From: Actinopolyspora lacussalsi
GTDB lineage: Bacteria; Actinomycetota; Actinomycetes; Mycobacteriales; Pseudonocardiaceae
DNA: 64,000 nucleotides
Assembly: GCA_030803735.1 (NCBI GenBank)
Contig: JAURUC010000001.1
Location: 4,154,001-4,218,000 of the forward strand
Direction: 5' to 3'
This document shows, piece by piece, positions 52,531-63,376 of the stretch (position 1 is the stretch's first letter; every line of letters starts with the position of its first letter). Made by a program: the position numbers and the translations under genes. The notes beneath the pieces are model-generated. The model did no database searches, was not told the DNA's origin, and saw only the letters and a program-made list of their open reading frames with translations.

Positions 52531-53784
52531 CTACTCCAATAGCCAGATGTCGACGGTACTTCCGGCCGTTACTTCGGTGCTCTCCTCCGGCAACTCCAAC
52601 AGGCAGTCGGCCGCGGCCATCCCGGACAGCAGGTGGGAGCCCGCCCCGCCACTCGTCGTCACGGTGTCGGCCTCCGGATCGAAGCTGCCCCTGCGGTACT
52701 GCCGTTTCCCGCTCGGTGAGCGCAGCGTCTCGGTGAGCGTCACCCGGCGATGCGGACGCCGCGTCTCGCGGTGCCCGCCGGCGCGGCGCAGCGCGGGACG
52801 GACGAACACCTCGAAGGACACGATCGAACTGACCGGATTCCCCGGCAGCGTGACCACCGGTACGCGGTACCCGGCCGCCTCGTAGTGTCCCGAGCCCTGC
52901 GGCATTCCCGGCTGAATGGCTACCTTGTCGAACCGCACTCCGGAACCCGCCAGCGCGTCCTTGACCACCTCGTACGCTCCGGCGCTCACCCCGCCGGAGG
53001 TCAGGATCAGATCGGTCTCGGCCAAGTGGGGAGCCAGCGCGGCGTGCAGCTCCGAAACCTCGTCGGGAACGAACCGCAGCAGTCTCGCCTCGCAGCCGCA
53101 CTGGCGCACCGCGGCGGCGAGCATGGTGCCGTTCGACTCGTAGATCTGGCCCGACAGCAACTCCGTGCCCGGCTCGACCAGTTCGGAACCGGTGGAAAGC
53201 ACCAGCACCCTCGGGGGGCGGTGAATCGGCAGCTCGGCGTTGCCCACGGCCGCGGCCAGCCCCAGCTGGGCCGCTCCCAGCGTCTGTCCCCGTTCGAGGA
53301 TGACCTGGCCCACGGTTACGTCTTCGCCCGCGCGACGGAGGTTGCTTCCCTCGGGCACCGCGCGGTGCACGGTGACGCGTTCCGTGCCGCCGTCGGTGAG
53401 TTCCACCGGCACAGCGGCTTCCGTACCGGGGGGAAGCCGCGCTCCGGTCATGATCCGGTGTGCGGTGCCCGGTTCCAGCGGCGGAATTTCCACCCGTCCG
53501 GCAGGGATGTCCGCGGTCACCGGCAGCGTTACGGGGTGCCGCGAATCCGCCTCGGCCACGTCCGCGGCGCGCACGGCGTAGCCGTCCATCGCCGAGTTGT
53601 CGAACGGCGGCAGCGGGATCGGTGCCGTCACGTCCTCGGCGAGCGCCAGCCCCAGGCACTCGTCGAGGGGACAGTGTCGCTCCCGGGTGGCGGCGAGCAG
53701 GTTCGAGATCCGCTCGCGGTACTCGTCCACCGGCAGCAGGGTTGAAGTGTCAGTCGTGTGGCCCACGCCCCGATCATCGGACAT
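52531..53784 (-). CDS. moeA: Molybdopterin molybdotransferase MoeA
   Basis: 417 residues from ATG 53784. It inserts molybdate into adenylylated molybdopterin to form the molybdenum cofactor. Blocks: LGLALAEDVTAPIPLPPFDNSAMDGYAVRAADV, HRIMTGARLPPGTEAAVPVE, the MoCF-binding core VLVLSTGSELVEPG, ESNGTMLAAAVRQCG, DLILTSGGVSAGAYEVVKDAL and TLPGNPVSSIVSFEVFVRPAL, and a C-terminal beta domain. It takes the place of Rv0438c (moeA2) in the conserved order after psd. No molybdoenzyme is nearby. Confidence 0.95.
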   Translation of the reverse strand: MSDDRGVGHTTDTSTLLPVDEYRERISNLLAATRERHCPLDECLGLALAEDVTAPIPLPPFDNSAMDGYAVRAADVAEADSRHPVTLPVTADIPAGRVEIPPLEPGTAHRIMTGARLPPGTEAAVPVELTDGGTERVTVHRAVPEGSNLRRAGEDVTVGQVILERGQTLGAAQLGLAAAVGNAELPIHRPPRVLVLSTGSELVEPGTELLSGQIYESNGTMLAAAVRQCGCEARLLRFVPDEVSELHAALAPHLAETDLILTSGGVSAGAYEVVKDALAGSGVRFDKVAIQPGMPQGSGHYEAAGYRVPVVTLPGNPVSSIVSFEVFVRPALRRAGGHRETRRPHRRVTLTETLRSPSGKRQYRRGSFDPEADTVTTSGGAGSHLLSGMAAADCLLELPEESTEVTAGSTVDIWLLE

Positions 53785-53985
53785 CGCACGCCCGATGTCG
53801 CCCCCGGCTCGTCGTCACCGGCACACCGAGGTCGGTTTCGACCGGGGTTTCCGACGGGGTTTCCGGTCGACCGTTCCAGAGGTGTGCTCGTCGTGGCGTC
53901 CGTCCGTGGGGAGTGGTGCGCATGGCAGACTTCGACGGGGTGATCGTGCTCGGCGAAGTGTCGTGCCGCGGCTGGGGAGGTGATC

Positions 53986-54642
53986 GTGCAGGTTCGTTCC
54001 CGTCATCAGTCCTCGTTCGGCGTGGCCCGTCTCGTGCTCGGCGCGGGAGAAGTGGCGCGTGCCGGATGCGAGGCGATGGCCACCAGTTACGGGGTGACGA
54101 GTACCCGTGCCGCGCGCCGAGGGGGTTTCAGGGCGCTGGTGGGTGACTCGATCCCCGAGTCCGCTTACTCGGCCGGGCCGCAGGGTGGGTGGGTCGATGT
54201 GGCACCCAGCTTTCCCGGCGACGTGCACACCATAGAGCTGGACGGCAACAACGACTGGTGCATCGCGCGGGAATCCTGGTTGGCAGCGGCGGGAACGGTG
54301 CGACTGGACACCCGATGGCAGGGTTTCCAACCCCTGTTCGGCGGACGACCCGGGTTTCTCGCGCACGCCACCGGACAGGGACAGCTGGTGCTGGCCTGCT
54401 GCGGTGCGCTGGACGTGCACGATCTGCGGGCCGGTGAGTTCGTGACGATCGACACCGGACATCTGGTGGCCTATGTGGACACCGTGCAGTCCCGCCTGCG
54501 GCAATTCGAACCCGGCCGCGCACAATCCCTGCGTACCGGGGCGGGACTGGTTTTCGATTTCGCCGGTCCGGGGCGGGTGGTGACCCAGACCCGCAATCCG
54601 CGCAGATTGTCCTCCTGGCTGCACTCGGCGAGCGGGCACTGA
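53986..54642 (+). CDS. AIM24 family protein
   Basis: GTG 53986 is preferred (218 residues) because GGGGAGG at 53974-53980 is correctly spaced; an in-frame GTG at 53980 overlaps it. The family (named for a yeast mitochondrial protein) has a beta-barrel/double-psi-like fold seen in bacterial TIGR00266 proteins. Visible pattern: GWVDVAPSFPGDVHTIELDGNNDWCIARESWLAAAG, FLAHATGQGQLVLACCGALDVHDLRAGEFVTIDTGHLVAYVD, and GLVFDFAGPGRVVTQTRNPRRL at the end. No signal peptide. Biochemical function is unknown. It is divergent from moeA. Confidence 0.85.
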   Translation: MQVRSRHQSSFGVARLVLGAGEVARAGCEAMATSYGVTSTRAARRGGFRALVGDSIPESAYSAGPQGGWVDVAPSFPGDVHTIELDGNNDWCIARESWLAAAGTVRLDTRWQGFQPLFGGRPGFLAHATGQGQLVLACCGALDVHDLRAGEFVTIDTGHLVAYVDTVQSRLRQFEPGRAQSLRTGAGLVFDFAGPGRVVTQTRNPRRLSSWLHSASGH

Positions 54643-54898
54643 TTCCGGGAACACGTTCGTGGTCGATCTTTCGGGGGAAGTCACGGTGATGCGTGGTCCC
54701 GCACGCGAACTCCTCGGATTCCCGCCGGGAATTCCCGTGTCGAACGCCGTGATCCGGTGGTTCCCGACGGGACTTTCCTCGGAAAAGATCACCTGAATCG
54801 GTCCGGTCGAGATCGCGACTTCCACCGACTCATGCGGTAGCGTAGCGCTTGCTACATCGGCGCCCAGGCGTCGCGCATCATATTTCAAGGAGGACACC

Positions 54899-55102
54899 GT
54901 GGCGATCGGCACGGTCAAGTGGTTCAACTCCGAAAAAGGCTACGGATTCATCGCCACCGACAACGGGTCGGATGTCTTCGTGCACTACACGGCGATCGAG
55001 ATGGACGGATTCCGCACCCTCGACGAGGGGGACCGCGTCGAGTACGAGGTGAAGCCCGGACGGGACGGGCGGAGTCAGGCGGACGGTGTCCACAAGATTT
55101 AA
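54899..55102 (+). CDS. Cold-shock protein (CspA family)
   Basis: 67 residues from GTG 54899, with AAGGAGG 8 bases upstream. A single-stranded RNA/DNA-binding beta barrel: [19 protein letters not shown] carries RNP1 (KGYGFI), followed by VFVHYTAI (RNP2), [14 protein letters not shown] and QADGVHKI. The 250-base upstream gap could give a long leader, as in many csp genes. A long copy of the dispersed repeat starts 38 bases after the stop. A second csp gene is at 63584. Confidence 0.96.
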   Translation: MAIGTVKWFNSEKGYGFIATDNGSDVFVHYTAIEMDGFRTLDEGDRVEYEVKPGRDGRSQADGVHKI

Positions 55103-55496
55103 CCGGACTGTGTGGCCTCTTTTGTCGTAAGTGGTTCTGTGGCGGAACCTCGTGCACGGCTCTCGCTCCGGGAGGCCCGACATCGGGTAGCCACCTACAC
55201 CACGTCGGGCCTTCCTCACGAGAGCCGCACCGGAGAACCCGCGACGGTGCCGAATGCGATGGTGGCCGGAGCTCTGCCTGCGGGCGTGGTGGGAGCTCGG
55301 CCGGCGGGAGTTGGCGGAGGGACGGCCTCACACCACCCTGCTGGCGCGGCGATTTCGCGAGAAATTGACGCCGCGCCGACGGCGAGCCGCCGCACCCGTT
55401 CGAGAGTGGGCGGTGGCCGCGGGAACTGCTCCACTCGGATGGTGTGACGGCCGCACCGGCGGACGTTGATGCGTCCGGAACGTTAGGCTGATCGGC
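55103..55496. other. Gap mostly filled by a dispersed repeat copy
   Basis: Contains the longest repeat copy (55141-55372) and about 120 bases before the kinase start. No gene is supported. Confidence 0.5.
55141..55372 (+). repeat. Long dispersed repeat, copy D, longest (palindrome copy 10)
   Basis: It starts GGCGGAACCTCGTGCACGGC, then CATCGGGTAGCCACCTACAC, AGAGCCGCACCGGAGAACCC, then a longer Gly/Arg-coloured stretch (GGCGTGGTGGGAGCTCGGCC) and ends with GATTTCGCGAGAAATT (55351-55366) and GACGCC. At 232 bases it is longer than copies A-C; the extra bases are in the region just before the palindrome. Confidence 0.85.
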
Positions 55497-56798
55497 GTGT
55501 CGGAAGACCTCACCGGGCGCCGTCTCGGCCACTACAAGATCGATGGAGTTCTCGGTCGCGGTGGCATGAGTGTCATGTACCGCGCCACCGATGTCCGCCT
55601 GGGGCGCAAGGTCGCCCTGAAGGTGATGGGTGAGCACATCACCGGGGACGGTGAGTTCCGTGAACGTTTCGTGGACGAGGCGCGCAACACCTCGGCCATC
55701 GACCACGCCAACATCGTTCCGCTCTACGACTTCGGTGAAGTCGACGGGATGCTCTACATCGCGATGCGGCTGGTCGACGGCTCCGACCTCGCCAGCCTCA
55801 TCTCGGAAGGGCCGATAGCCCCGAACCGCGCGGTCGAACTGCTGGGGCAGGTGGCCGAGGCGCTCGACACCCTGCACGAACAGGGTCTGGTGCACCTCGA
55901 TCTCAAACCGGCCAACGTGCTGGTCACCTCCAGGGAGGCGTCGCACGAGCACGTCTACCTGGCCGACTTCGGGCTCACCAGGCGCGGCGCCACCGGGCAT
56001 CGGACGAGCACCGGTGATTTCCTCGGATCGCCCACCTACGCGGCACCGGAGCATCTGCGCGGCGAGTCCGTCGACGGCAGGACCGACCTCTACGCGCTGG
56101 CGTGCATGCTGTTCGCCTGTCTGACCGGCGGTGCTCCCTACAAGGGCGAGGTGCAGGAGATCATCCAGGGGCATCTCCAGCTGGATCCTCCCCGGGTCAC
56201 TTCCCGCGTGGCGCTGCCTCCCGCGATCGACGACGTGCTGCGCCGGGGGATGGGCAAGACGCCCGAGCAACGCTACGGCAACTGCAAGGAGCTCGTCGCC
56301 GCGACCAGGAACGCGTTGAGCCCGTTGGGGAAGCAGGGCGACCAACCGCCGCGTCCGGCCTTTCCGGAGGCGGCACCCTCGGCCTCGCAACCACCACCTT
56401 CCGGCCCGCACCCCATGTCCTCCGGACCGGTTCCACCTCCGCCCCACTCGCAGCCCCCTCCGCAGTCGCAGCCCCAGCCGACGGCACCGCCCGGTACGCC
56501 TCCCGGCGGAATGCCACCTCCCGGTCCTCCTTCCGGCGCCGCGGGCGGCCCGGGGGCACCCGTCGCTCCGGGGACGACACCTGGTGGACCGCCGCCCGTC
56601 GGTGGCCCCAGGCAGCCGATGCCTCCCGGACCCCCGCAGCAGGGGCCGGGTGAACCGGTGCGGTTGCGCCCGCCGATGCCCGCGCAGTCGGCGTCCTTCG
56701 CCAAGAAGTCGGACAGCACCGCCCGCTGGCTGGTTCCGGTGCTGGCGATATCGGTGTTCACCGTGATCGTGGTGATTTTAATCATCGCGTTCGGCTAG
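55497..56798 (+). CDS. Membrane Ser/Thr protein kinase, non-RD type
   Basis: 433 residues from GTG 55497; no clear Shine-Dalgarno. Kinase domain at about 12-275: GRGGMSVMYRA glycine loop, Lys42 in VALKVMG, Glu61, VHLDLKPANVL (133-143) where the usual H-R-D is H-L-D, DFG at 157-159 and GSPTYAAPE at 177-185. The activation loop is Thr/Ser-rich (TGHRTSTGD). A Pro-rich linker (about 285-395) leads to one transmembrane helix at the very C-terminus (412-432), leaving no extracellular sensor domain. The lost Arg suggests regulation independent of activation-loop phosphorylation. Confidence 0.92.
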   Translation: MSEDLTGRRLGHYKIDGVLGRGGMSVMYRATDVRLGRKVALKVMGEHITGDGEFRERFVDEARNTSAIDHANIVPLYDFGEVDGMLYIAMRLVDGSDLASLISEGPIAPNRAVELLGQVAEALDTLHEQGLVHLDLKPANVLVTSREASHEHVYLADFGLTRRGATGHRTSTGDFLGSPTYAAPEHLRGESVDGRTDLYALACMLFACLTGGAPYKGEVQEIIQGHLQLDPPRVTSRVALPPAIDDVLRRGMGKTPEQRYGNCKELVAATRNALSPLGKQGDQPPRPAFPEAAPSASQPPPSGPHPMSSGPVPPPPHSQPPPQSQPQPTAPPGTPPGGMPPPGPPSGAAGGPGAPVAPGTTPGGPPPVGGPRQPMPPGPPQQGPGEPVRLRPPMPAQSASFAKKSDSTARWLVPVLAISVFTVIVVILIIAFG

Positions 56799-56936
56799 TA
56801 CTCGCCGGTCGTCGCTGTTCGCGGCGGCTGCGCTTCGTCGGGAACCGGCCTCGCGGCCCCGGGAGCACTGGGTGCTTCCCGGCTTCCCGGCGCGGCCCGC
56901 GCCGGACATTTTCCCCGAAAGCGTTCCACCCACTGG

Positions 56937-56963
56937 CTTGCACTCGTTGCTGGTGAGTGCTAA
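56937..56963. promoter_or_regulatory. CIRCE operator 1 upstream of groEL (imperfect)
   Basis: CTTGCACTC, nine-base spacer, GAGTGCTAA. The right arm is identical to the CIRCE consensus (TTAGCACTC-N9-GAGTGCTAA) and the left arm matches at seven of nine positions. HrcA binds such sites to repress chaperone genes. Confidence 0.85.
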
Positions 56964-56971
56964 ACACGATA

Positions 56972-56998
56972 CTGGCACTCAGTAGGGGTGAGTGCCAG
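56972..56998. promoter_or_regulatory. CIRCE operator 2 upstream of groEL (perfect inverted repeat)
   Basis: CTGGCACTC-AGTAGGGGT-GAGTGCCAG: perfect 9-bp arms with the diagnostic nine-base spacer, 8 bases after operator 1. Tandem CIRCE sites suggest strong HrcA control. Confidence 0.92.
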
Positions 56999-57038
56999 GT
57001 CGGGACGGTGAGGCCGTAGCCGCGCATTCGCGTGGTGA

Positions 57039-58790
<1,752 letters not shown>

Positions 58791-59188
58791 CGTCCGGTTA
58801 GGACGTTCTCGCCGCTGTCGCCGTCGTCGGCGGCGACGGCCACCGGCACCATCCGAGCATGTGCCTTACGGAGGGCCGTTCCCGAAGGGGAGCGGCCCTC
58901 CGTTGTGTCCGGCGGGGAATCGCCGCCCCGTTCAGCTGATCCGAGTGCGCTGCTGGTCCGGCCGCTCGGAGAGGGACGAGCCGCGTCAGACGGGCCGACT
59001 TGACGTTGACAGCTCGATCGGGTGAGTAGCTCTCACACTTCCGGGGGATTAACGGTGCGCCGCACGTCCTCCGAAACGGGCCACCGGTTAGAACCCGACC
59101 AGGGCATCATGATTCACTCTGTGCTGCCGCTCCACGGTTTCCGACGAGGGTGGCCGCAGTGTTCCTTCCCCGAATCAGAGGAGGCGCC
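58791..59188. other. Gap between groEL and the GH84 gene
   Basis: It holds the groEL terminator (58868-58903) and a promoter-like stretch containing TTGACGTTGACAG (59001-59013). No gene or repeat copy is seen. Confidence 0.4.
58868..58903 (+). terminator. Strong terminator after groEL
   Basis: ACGGAGGGCCG (58868-58878) pairs with CGGCCCTCCGT (58893-58903), and the loop TTCCCGAAGGGGAG can pair further (CCC/GGG). A short T-rich run (TGTGTCC) follows. Confidence 0.88.
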
Positions 59189-61237
59189 GTGAACCGCTTC
59201 CGGCGAACTTCCCGCCGTTCGGCGGTGCTGGCGTCGTTGGCGTGCGTGCTCGCTCTCCTGCTGGCGGGCTGCACCGGCGATCAGCCTCCCGATTCGGGCG
59301 AGACCGACCGCTCCGGGACGGGCACGGCCGCTCCGTCACCCGGTGGCGGCGAACTTCCCGAAGTGGTGCCGCGGCCGACCAGCATAATTCCCAACGGTGG
59401 GGACGTGCGCGTGTCGGGCAAGGTCGCCCTGGTCACCGATCCCACTGTGGAGCCGTGGACCCGCAGCCTGGCGGTGCGGGTGCTGCGCGCAATCGGTGCC
59501 GAGGAAGTCGTCGTGCGGGAGCCCGGTCGCTCCATCGATGACTCCGACCTGCGGGTTCGACTGGGAAGCCGTTGGTCGCCCACGGTACGCAAGACCTTTC
59601 AGGACACCGAGCTGGACTTCCCGGACGGGGACGAGAAGCTGGCATCCGAGAGTTACGCGATATCGGTGCGCGACGGTCAGAACCCGGCCATCGCGCTCGG
59701 CGGCATAGACCCCGCGGGCGCCTACTACGCCGTGCAGACGCTGCGGCAGCTCGCCACACCCGGGCGGGTCGCGGGGGTCGCTGTTCTCGACGAGCCGGAG
59801 ATGTCCACTCGTGGAGTGATCGAAGGCTTCTACGGCAGTCCGTGGACCCATGCCGAGCGGATGGACCAGCTCGCGTTCTACGGTTCCGTCAAGCTGAACA
59901 GCTACGTCTACGCACCGAAGGACGACCCGTATCACCGCGACCGCTGGCGCGATCCCTACCCGGCCGACCGCTTGCGGCGGTTGCGTGATCTGCAGCAGCA
60001 GGCCACGCAGCACCACGTCAAATTCACGTTCGCGCTCTCGCCCGGCAAGTCGATCTGCTTCTCCGATCCGGACGACTGGCGTGCGCTGACGGACAAACTC
60101 CAGTCGTTGTACGACATCGGTATCCGCAGCTTCTCGGTACCGTTCGACGACATCGACTACGCCGAGTGGAACTGCGAGGCGGACCGCGCCGAGTACGGTG
60201 CGCCCTCCGCACGTGCGGCGGGGATGGCGCAGGCACGGCTGCTCAATAGGTTGCAGCGTGAGTTCCTCGACGCTCACGTCGGGACGATGCCGCTGCAGAC
60301 GGTGCCGACCGAGTACTCCGACACCGACAACTCACCGTACAAAACCGCGATTCGACAGCGGTTGGATCCCGCGGTCGAGGTGATGTGGACCGGTGAGGGA
60401 GTGATCCCGGAAGACATCACCGTCGACGACGCGGCCTCGGCCGAGCAGGTGTGGGGCAGGAAAACGCTGCTCTGGGACAACTATCCGGTCAACGACTATG
60501 ACGCCACCGAGGGACTGATGATGCTCGGCCCCTACGCCGAACGGCAACCGGGGCTGGGGCTGCGACTCTCCGGGCTGGTGATCAACCCGATGAACCAGGC
60601 CGCCGCGAGCAAGGTGGTCGAGATCTCGGCGGCGGACTTCGCGTGGAACAGCACCGACTTCGACGAGCGACGGGCCTGGCACGAGGCCGCCGAGTATCTG
60701 GCCGGTGATCGTTTCCGGGGTGACGAACAGCGCTTTTCCCCGGACAGCGGGACGGTCAACGCCTTGATGGTCTTCTTCGACCTCAACCACACCGCTGTGC
60801 TGCCGGACGGTGAGCCGTGGCTGGAGCCCGCACCGGAGTTGCGGCGTCGACTGGACGAGTTCCGCGAGGCGTGGAACGGCGACGCCTCGAACCGGCAGGG
60901 GGCGGTTTCCGAGCTGCGTGGTTACGCGCGCTCGATCGCCGAGGCCCCCGAGAAGATCCGCAAGGGCACCCCGGAGGATTTCGTCTCCGATGTACGGCCC
61001 TGGTTGCGGGCCACTGATCTCTGGGGCGATGCCCTGCTGGCCACACTGGACGGACTGTCCGCGCGGGCGTCGGGGGATTCGGCGACCGCTTCCGAGGAAT
61101 TCCGCCGGGCCGCGGAGCTGGCCGCCCGCGCGGGTTCGGTGCGTACCGTCGAGGGCGAGACGCTGCCGCAGGGGCCGGTGCGCCTCGCGGACGGTGTGCT
61201 CGACGACTTCGTCCGCCAAGCCCCCGACATGCGGTGA
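59189..61237 (+). CDS. GH84 beta-N-acetylglucosaminidase lipoprotein
   Basis: Start GTG 59189, with AGGAGG 6-11 bases upstream; 682 residues. Lipoprotein signal with lipobox LLAG-Cys28, so anchored outside the membrane. An N-terminal GH20b/84N-like domain (about 65-205) leads into the barrel: STRGVIEGFYGSPWTHAERMDQLAFYG, KLNSYVYAPKDDPYHRDRWR, and the catalytic Asp pair in FSVPFDDIDY. WTGEGVIPEDITVDDA and LLWDNYPVNDYD are further GH84 blocks. It would release GlcNAc from glycans outside the cell, feeding the DasR-controlled GlcNAc kinase and SIS enzyme 30 kb away (inference). Confidence 0.93.
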   Translation: MNRFRRTSRRSAVLASLACVLALLLAGCTGDQPPDSGETDRSGTGTAAPSPGGGELPEVVPRPTSIIPNGGDVRVSGKVALVTDPTVEPWTRSLAVRVLRAIGAEEVVVREPGRSIDDSDLRVRLGSRWSPTVRKTFQDTELDFPDGDEKLASESYAISVRDGQNPAIALGGIDPAGAYYAVQTLRQLATPGRVAGVAVLDEPEMSTRGVIEGFYGSPWTHAERMDQLAFYGSVKLNSYVYAPKDDPYHRDRWRDPYPADRLRRLRDLQQQATQHHVKFTFALSPGKSICFSDPDDWRALTDKLQSLYDIGIRSFSVPFDDIDYAEWNCEADRAEYGAPSARAAGMAQARLLNRLQREFLDAHVGTMPLQTVPTEYSDTDNSPYKTAIRQRLDPAVEVMWTGEGVIPEDITVDDAASAEQVWGRKTLLWDNYPVNDYDATEGLMMLGPYAERQPGLGLRLSGLVINPMNQAAASKVVEISAADFAWNSTDFDERRAWHEAAEYLAGDRFRGDEQRFSPDSGTVNALMVFFDLNHTAVLPDGEPWLEPAPELRRRLDEFREAWNGDASNRQGAVSELRGYARSIAEAPEKIRKGTPEDFVSDVRPWLRATDLWGDALLATLDGLSARASGDSATASEEFRRAAELAARAGSVRTVEGETLPQGPVRLADGVLDDFVRQAPDMR

Positions 61238-61271
61238 GCTTCCGAACGGAACGTGGTTCGGTTCCGGAGTC

Positions 61272-61526
61272 TCACGCCTCCGGGACTATCAGCCAGCAGG
61301 CCAGATAGATCAGCAGTCCGGTGCCGAATCCCACCAGCGTGGCGGCGACCAGCAGGATGCGCACGATCGTGGCGTCGATGCCGAACAGTTCCGCGGCGCC
61401 GCCGCAGACGCCCGCGATCATTCGTTCGTCGCGGCTGCGGCGGAAGCGGTGCTCGCGGTGCTGCCCCGTCGAGTCCCGCTCTCCCGTGCCGGTTGGCGGT
61501 TGTCCGAGCTGTTCCTGGTTAGTCAT
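61272..61526 (-). CDS. PspC-domain membrane protein
   Basis: 84 residues from ATG 61526 (MTNQEQLGQPPTGTG). A short Gln/Gly-rich cytoplasmic N-terminus, then the PspC domain RFRRSRDERMIAGVCGGAAELFGIDATIVRILLVAATLVGFGTGLLIYLACWLIVPEA. PspC-like proteins sense or respond to envelope stress. In actinomycetes these small versions stand alone without the psp operon, as here. Convergent with the GH84 gene; the stop codons are 34 bases apart. Confidence 0.9.
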   Translation of the reverse strand: MTNQEQLGQPPTGTGERDSTGQHREHRFRRSRDERMIAGVCGGAAELFGIDATIVRILLVAATLVGFGTGLLIYLACWLIVPEA

Positions 61527-61622
61527 GACTTCAGTGAACCCGCCCGAGCGGCGCGACGACTCCGGGAAGTGCCCTGACCCGTCCCGTAGTCCCGAGGGAG
61601 CTACCCCGAGAGACACCCCGGC

Positions 61623-61651
61623 GATTTCGCGGGTGGGGTCAGGTGGTGAGT
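61623..61651 (-). mobile_element. Solo insertion-sequence end, same as at 31414
   Basis: GATTTCGCG joined to GGTGGGGTCAGGTGGTGAGT (61632-61651). The last 21 bases are identical to those at the end of the IS30-like remnant (31425-31445), including the transposase stop codon on the minus strand. Only the terminus is left. The half-palindrome GGCGATTTCGCG takes the place of GTCAATTTCTCG seen at 31414. Confidence 0.6.
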
Positions 61652-61693
61652 CGTGTCGACCGCGGGCACACCCGGCCCGGCTCCGCCGCGCCC

Positions 61694-62344
61694 CTAGGCC
61701 ACCGGGGGGCGAAATATGTCCAGCAGATCGGTCTCCCGCTCCTGCCAGCGGTCGTAGAGCACGTCGCTGCCGTAACGCGCCACCAGCTGGCTCTCTCCCC
61801 GGGAGATCGGCAGCAGGGTGATCAGGCGCAGCACGGCCTCGCCCGAACTGTCGCGGACCACGTCGAAGTCCTCGCCCAGGTAGGGGTGCGGGGCCGCCAG
61901 GGCTCCGCTGATCGAGGTGTCCGGCAGCAGTGCGCGATCGTTCATGATGAGCGCCCCCGGACCCACGCGGCTGTTCGACTCCTCGAGCAGCTCCGCGACG
62001 ACACCGGTGAGGTGCCGCGCGTACAGCTCCTGTCCGTTGTGCAGGGTGCAGACCAGCTCGTGCGGCAGCGGGGCGCCGGCGGTACGCGAACGCAGCCCGC
62101 TGGTCAGCACCGAGACGTGCCCGCCGTGCGGCGGATCGCAGTACACTAGGTGGTATCCCCGCTCCCGTGAGCCCGCCTCCGGGCTGTCCGCTCCGCGGAT
62201 CCTGCCGAGGTAGTGCTCGACATGCGCGGGGAATTCACTGAACCGGCTCAAGATCCACCTCGGCTGTAGTTCGTTCCGCCACGTCAAGTATGCCCCCCGC
62301 TGATCCGTGGCGGTTCCTCCTTCGCGATTCCGCTCGCGGATCAC
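61694..62344 (-). CDS. Suppressor-of-fused (SUFU) domain-like protein
   Basis: 216 residues from the most upstream start at 62344; the real start may be slightly inside, before AYLTWRNELQPRW. No signal or membrane segment. The layout fits the bacterial SUFU domain: VEHYLGRIRG ... YHLVYCDPPHGGHVSVLTSGLR, PHELVCTLHNGQELYARHLTGVVAELLEES, SISGALAAPHPYLGEDFDVV and LRLITLLPISRGESQLVARYGSDVLYDRW. In bacteria such proteins often serve as immunity or accessory factors; nothing next to it here is a toxin. Function unknown. Confidence 0.75.
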   Translation of the reverse strand: MIRERNREGGTATDQRGAYLTWRNELQPRWILSRFSEFPAHVEHYLGRIRGADSPEAGSRERGYHLVYCDPPHGGHVSVLTSGLRSRTAGAPLPHELVCTLHNGQELYARHLTGVVAELLEESNSRVGPGALIMNDRALLPDTSISGALAAPHPYLGEDFDVVRDSSGEAVLRLITLLPISRGESQLVARYGSDVLYDRWQERETDLLDIFRPPVA

Positions 62345-62460
62345 GACCTCCGCTCGGCATATCGTGCTCGCCCGGACGGTGTTTCACCGGCGAGTACGTG
62401 TTCCGGGAAGTGGGCACGCACCGGAATCGTATGGACACCGAAAGTCCTAGAATCAGTGGG

Positions 62461-63333
62461 ATGAACTCTCCGGAGGACGTTTCGGCGGCGCTGCGCGGTA
62501 CCGGCTACCTGCCCGACGAGGGCATAGCCACTGCCGCCTTTCTCGCGGGCAGGATGCACCGGCCGCTGTTGTGCGAGGGCGAACCGGGTACCGGTAAGAC
62601 GGCGCTGGCCCACGCGCTCTCGGCCGCTCACGGGGTCGAGCTGATCCGATTGCAGTGTCACGAGGGGATCGACGCTTCCCAGGCACTGTACGAATGGGAC
62701 TTTCCCAGGCAGCTGTTGCACCTGCGCACGCTGGAGGCAGCCGCCGATGGCGGCCTCGACGCGGAGGCGGCCGAGGCGTCGCTTTACACCTCGCGGTTCC
62801 TGCTGGCCCGTCCGCTGTTGCGAGCACTGCGCGAGACCCCCTGCGTGCTGCTGGTGGACGAGATAGATCGTGCCGACGACGAGTTCGAGGCGTTCCTGCT
62901 GGAGATCCTTTCGGACTACACGGTGACCATCCCCGAGTTCGGTGTGGTGGCCGCGGCGGAGCCGCCGCTGGTGGTGTTGACCTCCAACCGAACCCGCGAG
63001 ATCCACGACGCCCTGAAGCGGCGCTGCCTCTACCACTGGTTGGAGCACCCCGATCCGGATCGCGAGGTGAGCATTCTGCGCAGCAGGGTCCCCGAACTGG
63101 ACCGGCGGCTGGCCGAACAGGTGGCCGGTGCGGTGCGCCGGATGCGTTCGCTCGAACTGCTCAAGCCGCCGGGCGTGGCGGAGTCCATCGACTGGGCGAG
63201 TGCGCTGCTCGCGCTCGGCAGGACCGAGCTGGACACCGAGACGGCCGCCCGGACACTCGGCGCGGTGCTGAAGTACCGCGAGGACGCCCAACGCGTGCAC
63301 GCCGCGGGTGGGCTGCTCGACTTCGACTCCTGA
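62461..63333 (+). CDS. MoxR-family AAA+ ATPase
   Basis: 290 residues from ATG 62461; an in-frame ATG 30 bases upstream is possible. Walker A CEGEPGTGKTALAHAL (about 38-53), Walker B VLLVDEIDRADDEFEAFLLEIL, sensor 1 VVLTSNRTREIHDALKRRCLYHWLEHPD with arginine finger, and a C-terminal lid domain. This is the MoxR type that is usually followed by a VWA-domain partner gene, acting with it as a metal-insertion or assembly chaperone. Here a csp gene follows instead, so the partner is absent from this window. Confidence 0.9.
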   Translation: MNSPEDVSAALRGTGYLPDEGIATAAFLAGRMHRPLLCEGEPGTGKTALAHALSAAHGVELIRLQCHEGIDASQALYEWDFPRQLLHLRTLEAAADGGLDAEAAEASLYTSRFLLARPLLRALRETPCVLLVDEIDRADDEFEAFLLEILSDYTVTIPEFGVVAAAEPPLVVLTSNRTREIHDALKRRCLYHWLEHPDPDREVSILRSRVPELDRRLAEQVAGAVRRMRSLELLKPPGVAESIDWASALLALGRTELDTETAARTLGAVLKYREDAQRVHAAGGLLDFDS

Positions 63334-63354
63334 CGCTCTGACCAGCGGTTCGGC

Positions 63355-63376
63355 GATTTCGTGGGAAGTTGATGCC
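63355..63376 (+). repeat. Degenerate copy of the dispersed palindrome
   Basis: GATTTCGTGGGAAGTTGATGCC, 21 bases after the MoxR stop. It matches the right end of the long repeat (GATTTCGCGAGAAATTGACGCC) with four changes that weaken the palindrome. Confidence 0.6.
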
